Part shown: positions 1 through 12,682 of the stretch, piece by piece
Layout: each line of letters begins with the position of its first letter
How positions within the stretch are numbered: position 1 is the stretch's first letter
NCBI GenBank assembly: GCA_030267565.1
Contig: BRXU01000035.1
Coordinates: forward strand, 62,001 to 126,000
Length of the DNA stretch: 64,000 bases
Reading direction: 5' to 3'
Source of the DNA: Pleodorina starrii
Lineage: Eukaryota > Chlorophyta > Chlorophyceae > Chlamydomonadales > Volvocaceae
The notes under the pieces: generated by a model
Database searches by the model: none
The model's input: only the letters and a program-made list of their open reading frames with translations
Told to the model about the DNA's origin: nothing
Position numbers and translations under genes: made by a program

Positions 1-422
1 TTGACAAAACCATAACTTTTACCTTTATTCGTTTTTCTTTGGCAATGTTAGGCGGTTGGCAATTGTGCTGGTCGACTGCATGGGACCTGTCGTACGCCAG
101 AGTGGCGGCCACTCAGGCGTACGACAGGTCCCACTCACACTAAAGGATTTGTTTTGCTCGGCCTTGGTGTGTGATACTGTTTCCTTTGAACTTTCTTGAC
201 ACCGTAACTACGGTCATGACCGTGCTCGAGCACGGTCCCCAATAAATACCGCCACTACGGTCAAGACCGTGCTCAGCATGCTTGAGCGTGCTCAGCCACG
301 CCAGTGCACATTTAGCCTGCCAAAATGCAGTGGTAAAGTTTCTATAGCTGTGTCTAGCAACGCAGAGCACGGTGTCAAAGTGGGCGCTTCCCTGTGGTGC
401 GCGCGCCGGCAATTGTGCTGGT

Positions 423-432
423 CGACTGCATG
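423..432. repeat. Left target site duplication of the L1 element
   Basis: CGACTGCATG abuts the LINE's 3' tail and recurs at 3992-4001 at its 5' end. The base before it differs (T against C), which fixes the duplication at 10 bp. Confidence 0.75.
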
Positions 433-3400
433 AGGCATGAGGCATGAGGCATTACATGTGTACGAGCCAAAATGGCTGGTAACATGCGTCCCCCCACAAC
501 GGCTATCCGTCAAGGGGCGCACTTTAAGACAACATAAGCCGTATGGTTAGCTACCAAGCAGCTCGGTACGCGCTTTCTGAATCTGGGATAAGAGACTGCC
601 CAGTTTCGCCGGGTCAAAGGTCCCCATCACATCCACCATGCTACTACCCATAGGGAAGCCTATTGCCTCTCGTAATGGCGTATAGCCCGGACATTCCATC
701 AATACGTGCAACTCGTCTTCTACCGACCCGCCGTGGCACACCCGACATATCCTCTCCGCGCGCGGTTTCCGACCCGGTCCCCGTGCAAACCTTGACACAT
801 CCAAGTCCCAACGTCCCAGCCGAAAACGCATCAGGGCCGTGTGGTGCTTTCTCGGCATACACACCCTCAAGTGATCCAATGTTCGCTTGTGGTCCGAGTA
901 CGAGTACGCCACACCCATCCATTTCAGGTACCGACACGCGGTAACCCCGGGTGCTCCCCGTCCCACACCCCCTTCCTCATACTCTGGAAAATTCCGCGGG
1001 TCCCTATCGAGGCTACCCGAGCTCCAATCCAACAAAAGGCGACGTCTGAACTCGGCCAGTAAATTGTCAAACGGGATCTCCAGGCCCAAGATCGCCTTTG
1101 CCTTCTCTTCATTGTTAAGACCCACGGGTACATGTTGCCTGTAGTCAAATCCGAGAGTCTCGAAAATCCGGAGCACCTTACCCGCCCAAAAATATTCGTG
1201 CGTGGCTGAATGATCTGTTTCCAACCACGATTTGATATCTTCCTCAAGCACTGCCCGTGCCAACGACGTGGATTGCCGCGCTACACGCTTCCAGAAGCCA
1301 AATACCTGGCGCGCCCAAAAGTAGTGCAATGGTAACTGCGACGTTTCCGCGAACAATTGTCGGTTAGGCGGCAGGCTAGCGCCTACCACCTTCCGCAAAA
1401 AGATCCTTTGGACCTCGACCATCGGGTCCGCCATACACCTCTCAAAGACGCCTGCCGCGCGCCCTACACTCTTCACCCATTTCCCCCACTTCTTTAGCAA
1501 TACCCCATTCTCCCCAGCTGGCGCTGAGCCAGGGCTCTGTCCCCAACGGTGCCACTCTTTAATTCTTTGACGCCCCATGGTCCCCAGCGCCTCACGGATA
1601 GCGTCAGGGCCCCACACTTCAGCCCCGTACGACAGTAACGACCTGATTTGCACGTCAAAGCATCGCAACATAAGATCGGGGACCCATATTCGATTCCTAT
1701 CCAGTTTTTGCATCAACGCAAACACCGCTCTTCGCCCCACATCGCACAGCTCCATACGGCACGAATCAAACGAAAAACTGGGTCCGTATCGCAAGCCGAG
1801 GTACTTCGCACGTTCCTTCACTGGGACAGGTTGCCCAGCGAATTTCAGTTGGCTTGCACCTTCCATCAACGTCGCTAGCGTATCTTGCCTGCCGGCGAAA
1901 ACTAATAGCTCGCACTTGTTGACGTTCAGACTCATCCCGAAGCCCTCGCAGTATTCCACCAGTCTGTCCAACAGGAATTGCATGCGTGCGGGGTTCGTTG
2001 CGAATAACGTTAAGTCATCCGCATACAGGAGCTCCGGAACCCTTTTCCCCCCGACGATCGGGGACCCCCCCTGTGGCCACCGCCGATCGCGTTCGTCGAC
2101 GTAGTTCGCAAACGTCTCGATGAACATTCCGAATAAGACCGGACTTAGGGGGCACCCTTGCTTCACCCCTTGATCCGACTTAAAAGGTGTGCCCCTCTGA
2201 CCGTTCACCTTCACCCGAAGCTCCACGTTGTCGTACGCTCGCCTCAGAGCGTCCATCATTTGACCCCCCACGCCACGTTCTGCTAGCCGCGCCCAAAGCG
2301 TCTTCCTATCCACCCGATCGAACGCCTTCTCAAAATCTATTTGACACACCAGCAACCCACTCTGCCCCGGTCTTGCGTAACGGTTCAGGATATGACGCAA
2401 CACAAAAAGATGGTGCTGCGTGCCTAGGCCCTGGCGAAAGCCTGCCTGGCACCAGTGACGCACAGGCAGCTCCACAGGGTCCGCTTCCGCGAATTTGGTG
2501 AGGCGGCGCTCAAGCACGGATGCGTAGCATTTTGCGAGTACGCCGCCAACCGCTATGCCCCGATAGTTACTACAGTCCGTTGGGTCACGTCCGTTTCGCT
2601 TATAAACAGGAACCAGGTCTGACACGGTGAACTGCTCCGGAAAATCGCCCTTGGAGCGGATGTGCTCCATGAGTGCCTGTAGCACCGGCGCCAACCGGTT
2701 GATTTCCGGCCTGTCGTCATCACTATTACGCAGCCGTCTAGCATACTTGTAACACTCCCCACACACCTTCTCTGGTCCACTGGATTTACCGTTAGGTAGA
2801 TCCTCCAGGACACTGGCTACCTCTTCAACCGCGATGGGGATATTGAGTGCCGCATCCGCCGCCGCCTGCCTCCGGTTCCTCTCTTCCCATCCCATGACGT
2901 TCCACCATGCCCCGTTCCCATGCGCCCTGTTGATAAACGCCAGCATCTCAAACGCTTTCCTGTTGTCGGGCTCCCGCTGCCTCTCATTGTACAGCTTCTG
3001 GAAATGCTCCCGCCACACATCTCCCTCAGAGATCGGACATGGGCTGAGTACCCCTCCCGCCAACTTCTGCCATAGGGCCCTGGGGTCCCCGCGGCAGGAA
3101 CTGATAAACTCGCGCCATTCCTTCTGCTCAAACGCCGCCATGGCGTGTCTCCGCGCTCTATTGTACACCTGCCTTGCCTCCTTGAACGCTAGCCATGCCG
3201 CAGATGACCTATCCTGCCCATGAGCAGTGATCAACCTCGCGTCCATGATCGCATGCTTCTGTGCACATTCCTCGTTCCACCACGGTGCGTGCCCTGAGCG
3301 GGGCTGAGGCCCTGGCTGCCCTACTCCGAACGTCCTTCTCATGGCCCCGTACAGAACATTTCCGATGCGGTCAACCGCTTGCGTGCTGTTCACTGAGCCC

Positions 3401-3991
3401 TCAGCGAGCCCTTTTACCACCCCATCGAGGGCGGCTAGAGTAGGGCTGTCATCGGGTGTGAACAGCGCCGCGTATTCCCGCCATCGCTTCACATCAAACC
3501 TCATGCGTTTACCCTTATTCCGTTGCGTTAGCATCCCCCCATCCGGACGTCGCAACTGCAGACCAACCTCTAGGCCAACCGGCCGGTGATCACTGAACGT
3601 TCGCGTCCCAGCCCCTTGCGTGCGCAGCCTGTTATGCAGGTTGTCGTAGACTATCAGGCTCCGACACTTCTGAAACAGGTTCGTGCTAGCCACAAACAGG
3701 TCAACTGTGCTCCCTCTTTCCGCCCCTGCTATCCCCGAATTGGCACTCAGAAACGTAAGAGCCCCTTCCTCATCTCCCCTTACCCTCCCATTTAACACAC
3801 ATAGCCCCTCCGAACGACACACATTTCCCAACTCCTCACCAGCATGATTAGTATCAGCGTCCTTGCAGTTCCGCACTCGCGGTACACCATACGCGTCCTC
3901 GTCATACCCAAAAGGTAACCGTAGCTGCTAAACCAACTCGTTGATGGTCACATCCGGTAGGTCTGATATCCCGTGTGCCCCTCCGCTAAGC
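433..3991 (-). mobile_element. 5'-truncated L1-type LINE inserted in an A module, with 10-bp target site duplication
   Basis: The element runs on the minus strand from a broken 5' end at 3991 to a 3' tail of GCCTCAT repeats at about 433-455. It is flanked by a direct repeat CGACTGCATG at 423-432 and 3992-4001. The uninterrupted A modules at 4345-4360 and 4534-4550 show the same site without an insertion, so the insertion point is read directly from the sequence. The coding region keeps the end of an apurinic-type endonuclease and a full reverse transcriptase. The 5' part of the endonuclease is missing and there is an in-frame stop at 3928-3930, so the copy cannot be autonomous. Known L1 elements of Chlamydomonas have this domain order. 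Confidence 0.85.
547..3927 (-). pseudogene. L1-type ORF2 remnant: endonuclease C-terminus, reverse transcriptase, Cys-rich tail
   Basis: This is an open frame of about 1,125 codons without a plausible own start; it is entered from a truncated 5' end. It begins with the end of an APE-type endonuclease, whose SDHRPV motif (about residue 95 of the frame counted from 3876) is the conserved C-terminal catalytic motif. Reverse transcriptase blocks follow: NYRGIAV, an AGFRQGLGTQ block, DFEKAFDRVDR, GVKQGCPLSPVLFG and the catalytic LLYADDLTLF near 2008-2033. Downstream is a thumb region with KYLGLRYG. The C-terminus has a CxxC-x11-H-x4-C cluster (CRVCHGG...HVLMEC), typical of L1 ORF2 tails. The stop is at 547-549, followed by about 114 bp of 3' UTR. 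The RT frame is open, so the insertion is probably recent, but the missing endonuclease N-terminus makes it inactive. Confidence 0.85.
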
Positions 3992-4001
3992 CGACTGCAT
4001 G
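3992..4001. repeat. Right target site duplication of the L1 element
   Basis: This is the second copy of CGACTGCATG. The palindrome of the interrupted A module resumes directly from it. Confidence 0.75.
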
Positions 4002-4822
4002 GGACCTGTCGCTCGTACGCCTGAGTGGCGGCCTCTCAGGCGTACGACGGGTCCCACTCGCACTAAAGGATTTGTTTTGCTCGGCCTTGGTGTGTGATAC
4101 TGTTTCCTTTGAACTTTCTTGACACCGTAACTACGGTCATGACCGTGCTCGAGCACGGTCCCCAATAAATACCGCCACTACGGTCAAGACCGTGCTCAGC
4201 ATGCTTGAGCGTGCTCAGCCACGCCAGTGCAGATTTAGCCTGCCAAAATGCAGTGGTAAAGTTTCTATAGCTGTGTCTAGCAACGCAGAGCACGGTGTCA
4301 AAGTGGGCGCTTCCCTGTGGCGCGCGCGCCGGCAATTGTGCTGGTCGACTGCATGGGACCTGTCGCTCGTACGCCTGAGTGGCGGCCACTCAGGCGTACG
4401 ACAGGTCCCACTCGCACTAAAGGATTTGTTTTGCTCGTGATACTGTTTCCGTTGAACTTTCTTTGACAAAACCATAACTTTTATCTTTATTCGTTTTTCT
4501 TTGGCAATGTTAGGCGGTTGGCAATTGTGCTGGTCGACTGCATGGGACCTGTCGTACGCCTGAGTGGCGGCCACTCAGGCGTACGACAGGTCCCACTCAC
4601 ACTAAAGGATTTGTTTTGCTCGGCCTTGGTGTGTGATACTGTTTCCTTTGAACTTTCTTGACACCGTAACTACGGTCATGACCGTGCTCGAGCACGGTCC
4701 CCAATAAATACCGCCACTACGGTCAAGACCGTGCTCAGCATGCTTGAGCGTGCTCAGCCACGCCAGTGCAGATTTAGCCTGCCAAAATGCAGTGGTAAAG
4801 TTTCTATAGCTAGTGCAACCAT

Positions 4823-5492
4823 ATACCGTACCGACGCAACCTGTTTGCGAATAAATATTAACTGTTTGGGGCCTCGCAAAGTGTCAAACAAAACTCGGAA
4901 GGGTCCCTCGCAAATATTTCAAGTTTCTAAAAAAAACTCCCAAGGCATCTCGCAAAATCTTCTCGCAAATATAAATTATTTGCCGCGAGCTGCGGGTGGT
5001 GGGGGCGCTGTGGGGGCCGGCGGGGAAGGGCAACCGGGGCTATGACGGGCACGGCCGGTCGGGGAGTAGAGGCGGCGACGGCGGTGGAGCCAACGGGGGC
5101 CGGCACGCCCCAGCCGGCAAGGGGCCGTGGCAGGCAGAGAGAAAGGGCAGCGGGGTGAGCGGGTGGAGGGGAGCCGGGAACGCGGGAAGGCCACTGCGAA
5201 AGGCAAGCAGCCCAAGGCCAAGCCCGTGGCTGTGGGGCGGATGGGTGGCGTGAAGCAGGTATGGCGCCCGGTATGTCCAATTCCTTCAGTAGAATGCAAT
5301 GATTTTGCGCTGACGATAAGATGCGAGTTCGCAAACTATTACATACGGCTCAAGAGCTCGCAAATTTCAAAGGTTTACAAATAAACTCCTACCGGCGCCT
5401 CGCAAAATAATAGCGTTTACATATCTAAATTTTAAATATTTTCTGGCCTCGCAAAATAACCGCGTCGCAAAAAGATTGCGTCGGTACGGTAT
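4823..5492. mobile_element. Non-autonomous terminal-inverted-repeat element, 670 bp
   Basis: Perfect 17-bp inverted ends are at 4823-4839 (ATACCGTACCGACGCAA) and 5476-5492. Both AT-rich flanks carry many copies of the short motif CTCGCAAA or a close variant, in both halves, as in subterminal transposase-binding repeats. The centre (about 4990-5260) is GC-rich with no convincing coding sequence. The element lies inside a larger interval (about 4813-5661) that interrupts a B module after TATAGCT, so it may be nested in another insertion. No clean target duplication is visible, so the superfamily cannot be named. Confidence 0.65.
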
Positions 5493-6045
5493 TCCGAAAA
5501 AAATGGGGATTTGCCCATCCCTTGCTGGTGTTGTTTTGCTCAAGTGCACTTCATCCCAGCCATGCTCTGTGTGATGGCCGTCCCAGCTAGGCCTGTAGGC
5601 CGGCAATCCTGCATTTAAAGGTCATGTGCAAGGCATAGACCGCGCGAGCATGGCGGTTCCCTGTGTCTAGCAACGCAGAGCACGGTGTCAAAGTGGGCGC
5701 TTCCCTGTGGCGCGCGCGCCGGCAATTGTGCTGGTCGACTGCATGGGACCTGTCGTACGCCTGAGTGGCGGCCTCTCAGGCGTACGACAGGTCCCACTCG
5801 CACTAAAGGATTTGTTTTGCTCGGCCTTGGTGCGTGATACTGTTTCCTTTGAACGTTCTTTGACAAAACCATAACTTTTACCTTTTAACGTTTTTCTTTG
5901 GCAATGTTAGGCGGTTGGCAATTGTGCTGGTCGACTGCATGGGACCTGTCGTACGCCTGAGTGGCGGCCGCTCAGGCGTACGATAGGTCCCACTCGCACT
6001 AAATCATTTGTTTTGCTCGGCCTTGGTGCGTGATACTGTTTCCTA

Positions 6046-9000
6046 AACAGCAGCATGCATAGAGCGAGGATCACACATATGTCATGATGGATGACAAATT
6101 TGCAAAAGACGATATCTATGCAGCAACGAAAGATACAGGAAGGCTAAAAGGGCCTTGGTCGGCAGTTTCGGGCGCGTCTGGCCGGGCTGGGGCGGCCTGC
6201 TTGGGCTGTGCCGCCACCGCCCTGCAATTCAGGCCCCGGTAGGAATACACCTATTCCTACCCGGGGCGGTCACTTCCGGGAGACGCGGGAGGGAGGGATT
6301 CCTATCCTCCGGAACCCCTGCCTCCTATTACTGTTCATGGCGTCTTGCGCGGCTCAATGCCCGCCCGATGGCGACGCCAGGTTGGAAAAACACGCATTTA
6401 TGGGCGTTCGAATTACGTGTGTTGGTGGTCCAAGTATTCAGCTATTGGAATTCGAGCTATACGTAGAGCGTATTACAAGCCATAAAGCTTATAAAGCGTG
6501 AACGCCAAATTATTGGCGTTCACACTTTCTGTCCCGCAGCACCCGTTGCCACCAGAGAGCGGTAGGTACACCGCCAGTACAAGACCGCCTGCCTCTCCTA
6601 TTCCGCGTTCCGACTGTCGCTCGACAACGCTCGGACCTTGCAACTTCCTCCAAACCCGACTCCCCAGTCAGAGCGTTCACGTTTTTTTAATCGCCAGTTC
6701 GGGTCACCACTGCAGCACCAACCTCCTTACCCGTGCCAAGCCGCGGTCCCTGCTAGCTCGTCTTCCTACCCGCGCCCCGGGTAGGTAATCATGTCCCAGG
6801 TTGGCCCGCGCTTCTTCACGCCTCCTCCTCCCACTCGCATGCCCTGCCCGCGTTCCGCCGCGTGTGGTTGTTCTTCCCCTTCTCCTTCGTCTTCTTCGAT
6901 GCTGTACAGATCGGCGCGGCATAGCCTCAAGCTGGGGTCGAGTTGACTGCTGCAGACGCGGGTACCGGCAGTCAGCGACAGCGCAAGTCAGCAAGGCCTG
7001 ATCTTACATTCCGCGCGAGGGTCCTTATAGATCTTGCTTACCGCACGAGCCGACAGACACACGACTGGGCCGGGATGGGAGCACGGCGACAACCATCCAT
7101 GCACGCGTCCGCGTCCGTCGACAACATAGGCCTCAAGGCCACGGATTGGGCTTGGGCACCCGCACAAGCTGGTATGGGATGGCTATAGCTCATGCCACAC
7201 CGCCAATACACGCCGGGATCGGTATACCGTGTAAGATTGGTGTATGACGCAGGGGATCAGACCCCAGCCCCAGAACACTCCGCTCGCCGCAAATACCGGT
7301 CAGCAGTAACGCTCGACAGAAATGGCGTCCCCCCAAAAACTCGCATGCGCATTCTTTCCATGCGCAACTCGAGCACCCAGGCCAGCACGCCCCAGAAGCG
7401 AACACGCGGGAGAAAGGCCAGCAGATGTCCGGACCACCACCACCGGCGGCGGGTAGTGCGCCGGGCGGGAGGGCCGGAGCGTCGAGACGGCACGAGCCGC
7501 CCCACAAGACAATCGTGCGCACATGACGAACCAGCTGCACATCGGCGCTACGGCGCGACATGGCAAGCTAGAAGCCGCCAGGCAGGACGCGGCAAGCCCG
7601 GCAGGAGGCGGCAAGAGGACGCGGCAAGCCAGCTAGCCAGGGCTGTAGCCCAGTTCCAGATGCCTTTCCACGGGACCCGTGCTTCCTCATCCGTGCATCT
7701 CACCCCATATCGCCTGTGCGGGGTTTGAAATTCGTCCGTGCCACCGCTTCCCCTAACGATTCAAAACCGCGCTCCGCACCTCGCTCGCTCGCTCGGCCCA
7801 CATCTGGCACACCACACAGACACACAGGCTGGCTGCTTGATCCCGTGCCTGCCTGAGACCTGAGACCCCGGAAATATAGCCATACAAACCCGACAGCCAT
7901 GCCGGCCTGGCGTGTTCGCGCAGTACGACATCCGCACTGACGCGCCGTACTCACGACCCGGAACCCACCGCGGCAGCCGCCAAGGGCGCCGTCACTGCAT
8001 TTGCCCATCCACTCGCAGCACCCGCGCGCGCACGCAGAGCTCCATCACATCAGGAGAGTGGTGGTGATGGTCGCCTCGGGTGCGCCTGGACGCAGGCGCT
8101 GCGCAGGGACAGCAGGGCGGCCCCCGCACCTGGACGGCGTCTCAACGACCTTCGCGCACCACCGCTTGCGCCCCAGGAAGAGCTCAGGAATGATCGATCC
8201 ATGCGGACAGACAGATACCACCTGCGTCTCAAAAGAGACAAGTGCACGCGCACTGCTTTGCGTGGGGGCCTGCACTCCGCCTCCAGCCTTGCGGAGAGCG
8301 ACGCGGTAAGCAGACGCTATTGCGCAACACACAACACGAGATGAGATGCGCCACCGTTGACGCCACCGTTGACGACCTTCCTATCAGCCGACCGGTCCGA
8401 CCGGGCTGCTCTGGACGGCATGAAGGACACAAGACCGGGTCGGCGCTGCCGCGCGGCCGCAGGCAACCAAACACACATGCCAAGAAACGAAACATGGCCG
8501 CAATTTGTGGCACAGGAATTGAAAACACGGCCGGGACAGGCAACCAATGCGCGGTACAATGCAGGCATGCGGGCGCGCGGGCGGGGGCCGACGCCGTTCG
8601 CCCTGTCTCCCACGCAAAGCACGCCACCTATCGACTAGAAGATTGGCACTGCCGGCACTGCAAACCCAACCTTCTTGGACTGCCGGTGCCGCCAACAATG
8701 CGCCCCCTGCTCCAACTCGCCGCCGCCGAGGCAGAGAAGGTACGGCAAAAAAGCCCGCGGTGCCGTATTTGCAGTCGCAGGTGCGGCACGACGCACGGCT
8801 GCAGCGCCCGCCGCCTCGCGCTGTCCCGCAGGGGCCACGTTGCCTCTCACCGCCACCCCCTTGCACTCTCGCCGAACCCAGCCTTCTACTAGGTAGATAG
8901 AAAGCGTGGGGCGGGGGCGGTATATCACTGGACTAGATACATTCGGCAGCGCAGCGCCAACAGCGGTCAATCGGCCTGGGAAGGCGCACGGACGACGACG

Positions 9001-12000
9001 TCACCAGATTGAGTTCGGGTCCATTAATCTTCTTCACGACACGCATGATCGCACGCACACACACATACACACCTCTACTTAGCAGGGCAGGACCCCATAG
9101 CCGTGGCCTCAGCACCCGGCTGCCGCCCCCGCACAGGCAGACAGCCGTTGCCTGCCGCGCGTATGCCCCGCGTCGCTCGCACAGCAGAGCAAAGCGCACG
9201 GGGTGAAGTGCGTGGCGGCCCGTATGGTATACGTATGTATGTCCAAGAAAGATAAGTACACGGCTTGACAACGCGCAGCAGCGTCCTCGCCCGAAGCGCC
9301 TCTTGCACGGCCGCGTCGAAAAAGGGCATCATGCAACACATGTCTAAATGGGCCCAAACACACGCATCGACGCACAGCAACACGCGCGTGAACGAAGAGA
9401 GCAAACGCTACGTACCGACCGACACCCAGCAGGCCGAAAAAGGCCGAGACAGGGCAAAAAAAGCCTCCTTCGGGCGATGTCCGATGTGCTATGGCCCGGT
9501 GTGCGGCATGTCGTCCCACCGTCGTTGGATATGTGCAAAAAAAGACTCTGCCTCGTGGCTTCCCCTCCCAATCCTCTCCTCCTCCTCCTCCTCTTTATCA
9601 TCCTGGGAACCCCAAGACGCACCGCACCGCACGAACAGCACCGGAACCGCGAGGCCGCGGCGCCGCGCGGCGCCGCGCTGCACCGGGCCAAGGGCCCTCC
9701 CCACCCAACAAAGCGCGCGAGCGGATTGCGCCAAATCGCGGCAGGAGCAGCAGCCGCAGTGACGATGCAAGAGCCGCCGCGACGCAGGTCCGTCGGTCCG
9801 TCCATTCACGGAAAGGCTGGACACGAGGGCGTCGTGAGCCTGCGCGAGCGCGCATCGAGGCAGCGGCCCCCCGCGCGCGACGACAAGACATCAACCGCGC
9901 CGCTGCTCCGCTCCAGGTTTCCTACCAAACGCCGCCAAAACGCGCAGTGGACAGTGCTCTAGAGTGTACAAAAGAGACCCGATCAACGCCCCTCAGAAAC
10001 ACACTCCACTTTGAACCCGCGGAGCAGGAGGACCGCAAAAGGACCGCACGACTCTTAAGGCCGCGGCCGCATGATTTTGCGGGGTACCTGCACCCGGCAC
10101 CCGGGCACACTGCGCGACAAACCACGCCAAGAGACAACACGCAACGGGGGCACATACACATATACACAGACAGAGAGACATCCGGCCGCTCAGCAACACG
10201 ACGCGCAGATTTGATAAACAGGATGTTGCTTCTCGCAGGAAAAAGAACGCGAACAACGCCATGCGGGCGTTTCTCTGGCCCTGTGCCTCACTGATGGGGC
10301 TTGGACCTCCCTCCCTCCCTCTATTCCATTACCTCCCTCCCGAACATGCAATAACGGCCAACAGCGGATCAAACAAGACGTAAGCAAGCAAGCACGACGC
10401 GCAACGCGGCCAAGAAGACTGCGCGCAAACAAAAAATGCAGTTGCGCAGTGTTACGACTTCGAACCTGGCAGGAAAGGGCACGAGGAGAAAGGCGCGAGC
10501 GCACGCGTTCAGCCTCGATGGAATCCCCGGCCGACTCAAATCAGCTTTCGTCGCCTCGGAAGGTACCGTAGACGTGCGGGAGCGCATTTGTACGACCGAT
10601 CCACGGCGGAGGATCAAACCAGCCCAAACACGTCCAAGAGCAGCGGACCGGCACCACCCAGCAGCAGCAGCAGCAGGGGTGCAAAGCACACACCACCACC
10701 CAGCAAAGGGTCGTCACCGGTCCGAGGAGCGCAGGAGAAAAGCTCGACCCGGCTGAGTGGCCGCGCAAAGCGACATCCCTGGAGACCTCTCCTCAAGCGT
10801 GCCCCCGGACGTGGGACGCGGGCTTGCCAACGCTTCAACATCGGCCGACGGTACACACCCGCACCACACCGTGCACAGCTGTCCTTCAGGAAATGGAGCT
10901 TGAAGTACAGCTGAGCGGAGCGACGGCTTCCCCCTCTCGTGCCTTCGTTGCCGAAATCGACCTGGGGCCAGCACAACAGCCGTCACAACGCCGCGCCGTG
11001 ACCGTCCATGGACACTGTACGACCCAGTTGTACGACTGCTGTTCAGGACAATGCTCGTACTCAATTGCGAGTTACCATCGCAGCAGTCAGGACGGACAAA
11101 ATGAAACACGTCATGCCCCAGTTTGTGGCGGGCATGTGTAGAGGCAGAACCAAACATACGAACAACCAGCCACTCGTACATTTTGGATTGTGTGGACGCG
11201 CACCGGTATGGGACACAAACAACCACCACTGAAACCACAACCATGAAGACCACTAACGATAAGACCACGACCACGACGATGACGACGGACAAATTGTGAC
11301 GGAACGACGTAAAGAAACAAAACTAAACTCGGCAGGCACAACACACAAAATGCAAGCCACAATGTGCGCTTGAGAACGCGGACTTTTGCGTGTGCGTGAT
11401 TTTGATTTTTCCAAGCGTGCGTGTGTCATCCATGCGCATTTCGACGAATGCGCAGCGTCAGCAGAAGCAGCAGCGTCCAGGTCAGTCCCACAGCAGAGCT
11501 CCGACGCGCGCGCCTTGCCACCCGGCCGGCGGCGAGTCGCACCCGCTTGGGAGCCATGCAAATCAACCGTCCTCGCTGCCATAGGTAGCAGGCAGGACAT
11601 GCAAAACAGGCTACAGTTCCCAAAAGACAGCCTGCGCAATTCAACTGTCTTCCAGCAATCCACTTTCTTTTTTCCACTTTTTTGCACAACCGCGCATCAT
11701 CATCAGCCTTGTCCGTTGCCCGCATCAGTCATCCCGGCAGCAACCGGCCCGCAGAAGGCCCGTAAAAAGGACGACGCCCAGAAGACCGCCTGCGCGCCCG
11801 AGCATGCAATCCACATCCACGAGGGCCGCAACCCTAGGCCGCACCCGGAGGGCCGCAACCATGAGGCGGGGCCCAACACACCAAGGCTGCAAGATTTGAC
11901 TACGACGGGTGGTGTGTGTGTGGGGCCTCACGAGTCGCGGAGGGCGGAGCGGACCCATGTACGATATGCAAGCACGCCCTAAACCGTGTCGGGCATCTCA

Positions 12001-12682
12001 GGGACCTCCCTACCCCGGAAAAGCGTCCCGTTTGCCTATACCCCTTCAAAGCATACACACAGGCTTGCAGCGTGGCACGAGCCTCCTCTTCTCCTCTCTT
12101 CTCATCCTCCCCTCCACAAGCCATCGCGCGTGCTGTTCCGGGCCATCCGCTGACCTCCCAAGTTGCCGCCTTCTTTCGGCCCCACTCAAGGTCAACAAAG
12201 CACCGTTGCTGACCAACGACTGACGTCCCGGGAGGCGCGTAATGAGGCCCCAGATCCCTCGAACGCGAATGCGTTCCGCTGTCGACTCGCTCCACCGTCC
12301 CTTCTCTCCTCTCTCACCGCAGCGCGTCACGACTGCGGCTTCGGACGCTGCACATTACTGCCGTCCGCTCCTCCTCCGTCAGACCCTTCAGACTCTGCTG
12401 CCGTCAAATGATGCATCCGTACCCCTCCCTCCTCACCATGCCACCCACGCGCAGCCGACACGCACTTGTCCCTCCCTCCCTCCATCCATCCGCCTAACCG
12501 CCGCACCATCCAAGGACACACCGAGGCGGGGACTCGACCCAGCCAAAGGCTTTGGCTGCACAGCCTCCACAGCCCTTACCACCGCATGTCATGCACCGCG
12601 CCGACCCGGTTGCTGCGGGGGCTTCTCCCTTTCCCACAGCCAGCAGCAACGGCAGCAGCAGCAGGCTGCCGCCGCCGACACC
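6046..12682. other. Long stretch with no supportable gene
   Basis: This 6.6-kb stretch is GC-rich. Short open frames on both strands are interleaved without shared codon bias, recognisable domains or coherent splice chains. Near 6046 it leaves the A/B/C array. It contains a small hairpin (6498-6523) and short Pro- and Arg-rich open frames typical of random GC-rich DNA. The right end (about 12240-12682) is likely the 3' UTR or flank of the minus-strand BAH-GATA gene. A gene made of very short exons or a non-coding RNA cannot be excluded by eye. Confidence 0.5.
6498..6523. repeat. Short perfect hairpin
   Basis: GTGAACGCCAA and its reverse complement are separated by four bases (ATTA). It lies at the AT-rich edge between the repeat array and the GC-rich stretch. 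No function is inferred. Confidence 0.6.

Larger units (their letters stand above)
1..6045. repeat. Satellite-like array of three modules, each A module carrying a ~53-bp palindrome
   Basis: Three modules recur in the order C A B A B A C A B A C A. Module C (about 56 bp, AT-rich) is at 1-57, 4465-4520 and 5862-5916. Module B (about 210 bp, rich in GACCGTGCTC-type inverted motifs) is at 198-410, 4121-4330 and, split by an insertion, 4664-4812 plus 5662-5720. Module A (about 135-145 bp) lies between them. Each A centres on a palindrome with 26-bp arms around a single base; copies are at 81-133, 4000-4056, 4354-4410, 4543-4595, 5744-5796 and 5940-5992. The second and third copies carry an extra GCTC in one arm. 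Copies are nearly identical, so the array looks young. I do not recognise the family. It could be a satellite or a tandemly arranged non-autonomous transposon. It runs off the left edge of the window. Confidence 0.85.

Noticed and set aside
9491..10294. Plus-strand open frame of 267 codons, Arg/Pro-rich
   Set aside because: GC-rich DNA gives such frames on both strands; no domain, start context or splice partner was seen.
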